A stretch of 64,000 bases of DNA from BOG-908 sp965198855. GTDB lineage: Bacteria; Pseudomonadota; Alphaproteobacteria; Acetobacterales; Acetobacteraceae. A program made the translations under genes and the position numbers. This document shows positions 59,431 to 64,000 of the stretch, in pieces (the first letter of the stretch is position 1; each line of letters starts with the position of its first letter). The DNA lies in contig CBDAPZ010000001.1 in assembly GCA_965198855.1 (NCBI GenBank), positions 1,550,001 to 1,614,000 on the forward strand, read 5' to 3'. The notes under the pieces were generated by a model, which ran no database searches, was not told the DNA's origin, and saw only the letters and a list, made by a program, of their open reading frames with translations.

Positions 59431-60408
59431 ATGGGCATGACCAGGAAGCGGGTTCTCGTCACCGGCGGCGCCGGCTTCCTCGGATCGCATCTCTGCGAAC
59501 GGCTGCTCGCCGAAGGCAACAGCGTGCTGTGCGTGGACAACTACTTCACCGGCGCCAAAGACAATATCGCGCATCTCATCGGCAACCCGCACTTCGAGGC
59601 GATGCGGCACGACATCACCTTCCCGCTCTATGTCGAGATCGACGAAATCTTCAATCTTGCTTGTCCCGCCTCGCCCATCCACTATCAATTCGATCCGGTG
59701 CAAACCACGAAAACCAGCGTGGTCGGCGCGATCAACATGCTGGGCCTCGCGAAACGCACGCGCGCCAAAGTATTCCAGGCCTCCACCAGCGAAGTCTACG
59801 GCGACCCCACCATCAGCCCGCAGCCGGAATCCTACCGCGGCAACGTCAATCCGCTCGGCCCGCGCGCCTGCTACGACGAAGGCAAACGCTGCGCTGAAAC
59901 ACTCTTTTTCGATTATAATCGCCAGCACCATACACGCGTAAAAGTGGGGCGCATCTTCAACACCTACGGCCCACGCATGCACCCGCAAGACGGCCGCGTC
60001 GTTTCCAACTTCATCATGCAGGCGCTCACAGGTCAGGATATCACCCTCTACGGCGATGGCCTGCAAACCCGCGCCTTCTGCTACGTCGATGATCTGATCG
60101 AAGCCTTTCTCCGCCTGATGGCGACTGGCGACAACGTGACCGGGCCGGTCAATCTCGGCAACCCGCACGAGATCACCGTGCGCGAACTTGCCGAACGCAT
60201 CATCACCCTCACCGGCGCACCCTCTCGCCTCGTCACTGCCCCGCTGCCTCAGGACGATCCGCTGCAACGCTGCCCGGACATCACCTACGCACGCAGATTG
60301 TTGGACTGGGAACCACGCGTGTCGCTTGATGACGGGCTATTGCGCACGATTTCGTATTTTACGAAGTCTTACTCAGATATAAGCAGAATTTTAAAACATC
60401 AAAAGTAA
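59431..60408 (+). CDS. UDP-glucuronate decarboxylase (UDP-xylose synthase)
   Basis: 325-residue extended short-chain dehydrogenase that converts UDP-glucuronate to UDP-xylose in the cytosol, a donor for surface polysaccharide. Features: NAD loop TGGAGFLGSH (11-20), the VDNYFTGAKDN loop typical of UXS, ASTSEVYGDP with the catalytic Ser/Thr and Glu (117-126), and Tyr148/Lys152 in CYDEGKR. The AGLAT- or EG-type conserved PRACYDEGKRCAETL distinguishes UXS from 4-epimerases. GAGG lies before the ATG. The TAA stop abuts a hairpin repeat. No glycosyltransferase is next to it. Confidence 0.92.
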   Translation: MGMTRKRVLVTGGAGFLGSHLCERLLAEGNSVLCVDNYFTGAKDNIAHLIGNPHFEAMRHDITFPLYVEIDEIFNLACPASPIHYQFDPVQTTKTSVVGAINMLGLAKRTRAKVFQASTSEVYGDPTISPQPESYRGNVNPLGPRACYDEGKRCAETLFFDYNRQHHTRVKVGRIFNTYGPRMHPQDGRVVSNFIMQALTGQDITLYGDGLQTRAFCYVDDLIEAFLRLMATGDNVTGPVNLGNPHEITVRELAERIITLTGAPSRLVTAPLPQDDPLQRCPDITYARRLLDWEPRVSLDDGLLRTISYFTKSYSDISRILKHQK

Positions 60409-60535
60409 GGTCTTCTTTTCTGAAAAAAAGAAGCAAAAGACTTTGGGGTCGCTATCGGGGTTCTCTCCGGCGACGTGCACCATAAACATAAAAGTTTTTT
60501 GGTTCTTTTTTTCAAAAAAGAACTGCTTGCCTTCC
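60409..60535. repeat. Paired-arm intergenic hairpin repeat (copy 2)
   Basis: Begins at the UXS stop codon. Arm A TCTTCTTTTCTGAAAAAAAG, core GTCGCTATCGGGGTTCTCTC then CGGCGACG, arm B AAAAGTTTTTTGGTTCTTTT then TTTCAAAAAAGAACTG. Same order and orientation as the copies at 57991 and 63409. Confidence 0.75.
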
Positions 60536-60604
60536 TCTGGTGAGAAGCGCCCCGCTTGCACAGCGCGCCCCTGACGCATTATGCAAGCGGCGAATAGCCG
60601 GGGC

Positions 60605-61093
60605 ATGCATGTGAAAACACCCTTTATCGTCGGCGGGGCCGTCATTCTCGTCGTGTTGGCAGCGGTGGCGTATATCGAGCTTCGGCCGGCACCCGTCACA
60701 ACGGTGTTGCCACCCACGGCAGCGGCACCGGCCGTGGTCCTGGCACAGCCTCCTTCACCTCCCCCGGCTGCTGTCGAAGCCCCCGCGGATTGCCTCCTGC
60801 CCGGGCCACCTCCCGTGGCTCCCGATGGCGGCAAAGCGACCGCCGCGGACATGAAGCTCGGCCATGACGTGATCCAGTCTTTCGTGCATGAACTGGAATC
60901 CTACCAAGGCTGCCGCGAGAAACAGATCGCCACAGCCGGCACTGCCACGACCGACCAGCAGAAACAAACCTGGCGGGAACAGGGAAATGCCGCAGTGGAC
61001 GAAGCGACGGCCATCGCCGCCGCCTTCGCGGCACAGCTGAAGATCTATCACACCAAGCACCCCGAACCCCTGGCACAGACACTTACGAAGTAG
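60605..61093 (+). CDS. Single-pass membrane protein with Pro-rich linker, unknown function
   Basis: 162-residue protein: N-terminal TM at about 6-25 (FIVGGAVILVVLAAVAYIEL), a Pro/Ala-rich linker at about 28-75 and a helical C-terminal domain (MKLGHDVIQSFVHELESYQG and QTWREQGNAAVDEATAIAAA). Two cysteines (about 62 and 101) may pair in the periplasm. An ATG at 60581 would add eight residues; neither start has a convincing ribosome binding site. No family is recognised. Confidence 0.6.
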   Translation: MHVKTPFIVGGAVILVVLAAVAYIELRPAPVTTVLPPTAAAPAVVLAQPPSPPPAAVEAPADCLLPGPPPVAPDGGKATAADMKLGHDVIQSFVHELESYQGCREKQIATAGTATTDQQKQTWREQGNAAVDEATAIAAAFAAQLKIYHTKHPEPLAQTLTK

Positions 61094-61105
61094 CGGACCT
61101 CCCCG

Positions 61106-62017
61106 CTATTTCGGCAGACTCTGCAGGAACAGGGTCTCCGTGCCGTAGGAAATCCATACACGGTGGCCGCGCAGGAACGGCAGCCCGACCAGTACCGGCG
61201 CGTTCGATGTGTCGTTGGTCACGAACACCGGCACATCGTGATACACATCCTTGCCGATCAGCAGCATGTGGAAGCGATGCATCCGGCCCAGGGCACGGCC
61301 GCCGAGCCCGATCCCGCCAGCGACCGGATCATGTGCCAGTTCATCCTGTGACGCCCCCGCCTTCAGCGCTGTCGCGCGGTCGATCAGGAGGCCATCCGCG
61401 CCAGTATCGAGGAAAGCGTCGACGAAGATGCCGTCCAGCCAGATCGGTATCTTCACGTGCTTGGATGCCTGCCGGTGCATCGGGATCGAGGCATAATCCC
61501 CGGCCCAGCCGACGGGCGCGATGTCGCTGCAACCGAACAGTCGCCACAGCCGGACGGTCTTACTGGGAAAGTCCAGTTCCAGATCCAGCAGGTTCAACAT
61601 GTCTGCACCGAGCAGTCCGTCGGCATGCCCACCCGATGGTTGCGGCATCCCGATATCGCTCATTGGCATTTCACGGTCCTGGATGTCGGCGCCACCCAGC
61701 TTCAGCATGCGGATGTGACCTGCCTGCAGCCTATGTGACTCCAGGCCGCCCACGCCCTGCACGATGAGCGGCGGCTGCGTGCGGTCCCATCGCACCCCGG
61801 CGCGGGCGGCAAAGGTGGAGTCGAGCATGGAATTGAAGGCGCCGGTATCCAGCACAAATTGCCCGGGCGTGCCGTTCACGCCGACCGGGACATAGATATG
61901 GTTGTGCCAGACCGTCATCGGCATCTCGGCCACGTTGCTCACCCTGCAGCCTGCCCAGGCAGTCGTGCACAACACGGAGATCGCGATAGCGAGCAGCAGA
62001 CGGCACAAACCCGGCAT
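61106..62017 (-). CDS. Exported retropepsin-like aspartyl protease with two active-site motifs
   Basis: 303-residue protein from the ATG at 62017, which has GGGAG seven bases upstream and heads a signal peptide (CRLLLAIAISVLCTTAWA). Two retropepsin-type motifs occur in one chain: FVLDTGAFNSM (Asp57) and AFLDTGADGLLI (Asp204), each followed by a hydrophobic-Gly strand (GLLGADML and LVGLPFLRG). This resembles a fused homodimer in which both aspartates meet in a single active site. Periplasmic location is predicted; substrate unknown. The longer open frame from 62113 lacks a signal peptide at its start. Confidence 0.8.
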   Translation of the reverse strand: MPGLCRLLLAIAISVLCTTAWAGCRVSNVAEMPMTVWHNHIYVPVGVNGTPGQFVLDTGAFNSMLDSTFAARAGVRWDRTQPPLIVQGVGGLESHRLQAGHIRMLKLGGADIQDREMPMSDIGMPQPSGGHADGLLGADMLNLLDLELDFPSKTVRLWRLFGCSDIAPVGWAGDYASIPMHRQASKHVKIPIWLDGIFVDAFLDTGADGLLIDRATALKAGASQDELAHDPVAGGIGLGGRALGRMHRFHMLLIGKDVYHDVPVFVTNDTSNAPVLVGLPFLRGHRVWISYGTETLFLQSLPK

Positions 62018-62198
62018 CGAAAACTCCCGTTGCTTGCCAACACGTTGCGGCATCGGCGCGGCATTGTCGATCGGGTCTGGCAGGCCACTGGCGCAGCAAG
62101 CGCGCACGTCCATATGAAGATCACGTCATCCTGCCGCGCGCACGTAACCCGCAGGCAGAAGCAGTCGAATAACCTGCCAGAATGGAGCATGATCCCCA

Positions 62199-62690
62199 AT
62201 GACACGCCGCACGCTTCTCCTCGGATCAGTCAGCCTCGGCCTCACCGGCTGGCTGCTGACGCGCGCCCGCCCCGGCCGCGCCGCCGAAATCTATCCTGTC
62301 ACCCATACCGATGCCGAATGGCGCAAACTGCTCTCGCCAGAGGCTTACCAGGTGCTCCGCCACGAGGGCACGGAATCCCCGGAATCGAGCCCGCTGGACC
62401 ATGAATACAGCGCCGGCCGCTATGATTGCGCCGGCTGCGCCCAAAAACTGTTCCTCTCGAACACCAAATTCGACAGTGGCACCGGCTGGCCCAGCTTCTA
62501 CCAGCCGATTGCCGGCGGGATCTCCACCAAGTCCGACAATAGCCTGATGATGGACCGCACCGAAGTGCATTGCGCCAATTGCGGCGGCCATCTGGGCCAC
62601 GTCTTCGATGACGGCCCGAAACCCACCGGCCTGCGCTACTGCATGAACGGCGTCGCCCTCACCTTTGTCAAAGCGGGAGCAAACTCATGA
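62199..62690 (+). CDS. msrB: Peptide-methionine (R)-S-oxide reductase, exported
   Basis: 163-residue MsrB that reduces the R form of methionine sulfoxide in proteins. The N-terminus TRRTLLLGSVSLGLTGWLL looks like a twin-arginine signal, so it probably works in the periplasm. Zinc cysteines are 77/80 (CAGC) and 125/128 (CANC); the catalytic Cys148 is in RYCMNGVALTF, and GTGWPSFYQP is the substrate-site motif. It overlaps msrA by ATGA. Confidence 0.93.
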   Translation: MTRRTLLLGSVSLGLTGWLLTRARPGRAAEIYPVTHTDAEWRKLLSPEAYQVLRHEGTESPESSPLDHEYSAGRYDCAGCAQKLFLSNTKFDSGTGWPSFYQPIAGGISTKSDNSLMMDRTEVHCANCGGHLGHVFDDGPKPTGLRYCMNGVALTFVKAGANS

Positions 62691-63382
62691 AGAATGCCAC
62701 AAAATACTGGCTGAGCGGCACCGCCGCCCTCGCCATGGGCGCCCTCCTGATGCCGGCCCGTGCCGCCGATGGGGTGCACGTCGTCCCGGCCCCCGCACAG
62801 GACGCCACACCCGCCACGGCGCCGCAAACGGCCGTGCTATCCGGCGGCTGCTTCTGGGGCGTGCAAGGGGTGTTCGAGCACGTCAAGGGTGTCACCCGCG
62901 TGTTGGCCGGCTACTCTGGCGGTGCCAAAGCCACCGCCGATTACGAAACGGTCAGCGGCGGCGCGACCGGCCACGCGGAATCCGTGCAGATCACCTACGA
63001 TCCGCGGAAGATCAGCTACGGCAAGATCCTGCAGATCTTCTTCAGCGTGGCGCTCGACCCCACGATGAAGGACGCGCAAGGCCCCGATAGCGGCACGCAA
63101 TACCGCTCGGAGGTGTTTGCCGCGACGCCGGAACAGCAGAAACTGGCCAGCGCCTATATCGCGCAACTCGATGCGGCACACACCTATGACGCGCCGATCG
63201 CCACCCGCGTGGACAAGCTCACCGGCTTTTACCCGGCCGAGGCATATCACCAGGATTTCCTGGAAACACATCCGAATTATCCGTACATTGTCTACAACGA
63301 CATGCCGAAAGTCTCAGCTCTGAAAACGCTCTTCCCAGATTTCTACACGTCGGAACCGCATCTTAGCGGCTTCAAGTCATAG
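62687..63382 (+). CDS. msrA: Peptide-methionine (S)-S-oxide reductase, exported
   Basis: 231-residue MsrA that repairs the S form of methionine sulfoxide. Signal peptide (LSGTAALAMGALLMPARAA) and an Ala/Pro linker precede the catalytic domain with Cys55 in SGGCFWGVQ, followed by GYSGGAKATADYETVSGG and ESVQITYDP. It is translated from an ATG overlapping the msrB stop, so both stereoisomers are repaired together in the periplasm. No recycling thioredoxin or CcdA-type partner is adjacent. Followed by a paired-arm hairpin repeat. Confidence 0.94.
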   Translation: MKNATKYWLSGTAALAMGALLMPARAADGVHVVPAPAQDATPATAPQTAVLSGGCFWGVQGVFEHVKGVTRVLAGYSGGAKATADYETVSGGATGHAESVQITYDPRKISYGKILQIFFSVALDPTMKDAQGPDSGTQYRSEVFAATPEQQKLASAYIAQLDAAHTYDAPIATRVDKLTGFYPAEAYHQDFLETHPNYPYIVYNDMPKVSALKTLFPDFYTSEPHLSGFKS

Positions 63383-63408
63383 CCTCGCCAGGACGATGAT
63401 TATTAGCA

Positions 63409-63540
63409 GGTAAGAAAGTTCCTCTTTTCTGAAGAAAAGAAGCAAAAGACTTTTACGTCGCTGTCGCGATTCTATCCCGCGACGTGTGTTATCATCACAA
63501 AAGTTTTTTGGTTCTTTTTTTCAAAAAAGAACCGCTTTCT
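63409..63540. repeat. Paired-arm intergenic hairpin repeat (copy 3)
   Basis: Between convergent msrA and the YoaK gene. Arm A CTTTTCTGAAGAAAAGAAGC then AAAAGACTTTT, core ACGTCGC ... GCGACGT (perfect 7-base stem), arm B AAAAGTTTTTTGGTTCTTTT then TTTCAAAAAAGAACC. A symmetric arrangement suited to terminating transcription from both sides. Confidence 0.75.
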
Positions 63541-63554
63541 TGCCAATGTCCAAA

Positions 63555-64000
63555 TCAGATTTTTGGCTCAAGAGGAAGCGGGCCCAGAGCGACCGAGCCG
63601 GCCAGCAACATTGCAGAGAAGCCCGAGGCAAACCACAATGCATGAAGTCCGAGCCAGGGAAAGAACAATGCCCCTCCGACTGCGCCGGCGACCAGCCCGA
63701 TCCATAGGAGCAGGGAGGGCAACCACCCGAGCGGCGCGCCCCCCGTCATGGTGGCAGCCAGAAGCTGCCCGAACTTGACGAGCGTACCCGTCATGTATGT
63801 GACGCCAATGCTCACTTTGCCGTCGCGCTGAAATACGTTGTTTGCAGCGCCCATCGCAGACGTCATGCAAAGAATGGGAGCCCCGACCGCAGCACTCTCC
63901 CTCACCAGGATCGAGGCCAGGACAAGAAGAAACGTCACAAGCCCCAGCACCGCCTGCTTGCGCCAGCGGGCGGACCACTCGCCCAGCAGCGCACCGGTCA
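63555..64000 (-). CDS. YoaK-family (DUF1275) membrane protein, 5' part missing at window edge
   Basis: C-terminal about 148 residues of a multi-pass inner-membrane protein; the frame stays open to the right edge. PILCMTSAMGAANNVFQRDG followed by VSIGVTYMTGTLVKFGQ is the diagnostic DUF1275/YoaK segment. Three to four further helices follow (LPSLLLWIGLVAGAVGGALFF; ALWFASGFSAMLLAGSVAL). Function is unknown for the family. The GTG at 63950 is only an internal codon, since family sequence continues upstream of it. Confidence 0.88.
   Translation of the reverse strand, partial: TGALLGEWSARWRKQAVLGLVTFLLVLASILVRESAAVGAPILCMTSAMGAANNVFQRDGKVSIGVTYMTGTLVKFGQLLAATMTGGAPLGWLPSLLLWIGLVAGAVGGALFFPWLGLHALWFASGFSAMLLAGSVALGPLPLEPKI

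Overview
The window is GC-rich, densely coded DNA of an alphaproteobacterium. Overall protein similarity (quinone oxidoreductase, UXS, OmpA pair, T6SS with TagJ and two TssC proteins) and a recurring T-rich intergenic hairpin suggest the Acetobacteraceae. That placement is inference from memory, not a search. No rRNA, tRNA, CRISPR array, transposase or integrase was recognised.

1-5.8 kb holds housekeeping genes: a ClC chloride channel cut by the left edge, a PIG3-type quinone oxidoreductase followed by an alpha/beta hydrolase, glyQ without an adjacent glyS, a beta carbonic anhydrase and small hypothetical proteins.

5.8-25.2 kb is a minus-strand two-partner secretion operon: an FhaC/ShlB-type outer-membrane transporter, a giant (about 4,850-residue) filamentous-haemagglutinin-like exoprotein, and a translationally coupled lipoprotein with a TPR-like region and a C-terminal CHAT (caspase-like) domain.

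25.3-58 kb is a complete type VI secretion locus. All 13 core Tss proteins are present, with TagF, TagH, TagJ, PAAR, PppA phosphatase and PpkA kinase. The genes form four blocks. Block 1 (minus) is clpV-hcp-terminator-toxin-immunity-SseB-like. Block 2 (plus) is tssA-vgrG-hypothetical-PAAR-tagH-tssJ-tssK-[effector/immunity]-tssL-tssM-tagF-pppA-ppkA. Block 3 (minus) is tssB-tssC-tssC2-tagJ-tssE-tssF. Block 4 (plus) is [muramidase/Ivy-like inhibitor]-tssG-HExxH protein, then two tandem OmpA-domain proteins. Three candidate antibacterial effector/immunity pairs lie inside the locus: a Tse6/Tsi6-like pair, a BPSL0067/STY0301-like pair, and an SLT-type muramidase with an Ivy-like lysozyme inhibitor. 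A membrane-anchored HExxH protein of unknown job sits directly after tssG.

58-64 kb returns to metabolism and stress genes: an FAD/NAD(P) oxidoreductase, UDP-glucuronate decarboxylase, an exported double-motif aspartyl-protease-like protein, an exported MsrB-MsrA pair and a YoaK/DUF1275 membrane protein cut by the right edge.

A family of intergenic hairpin repeats (seven copies, single-arm or paired-arm) sits immediately after CDS stops throughout the window. A second, G-tract family follows hcp and tssJ.
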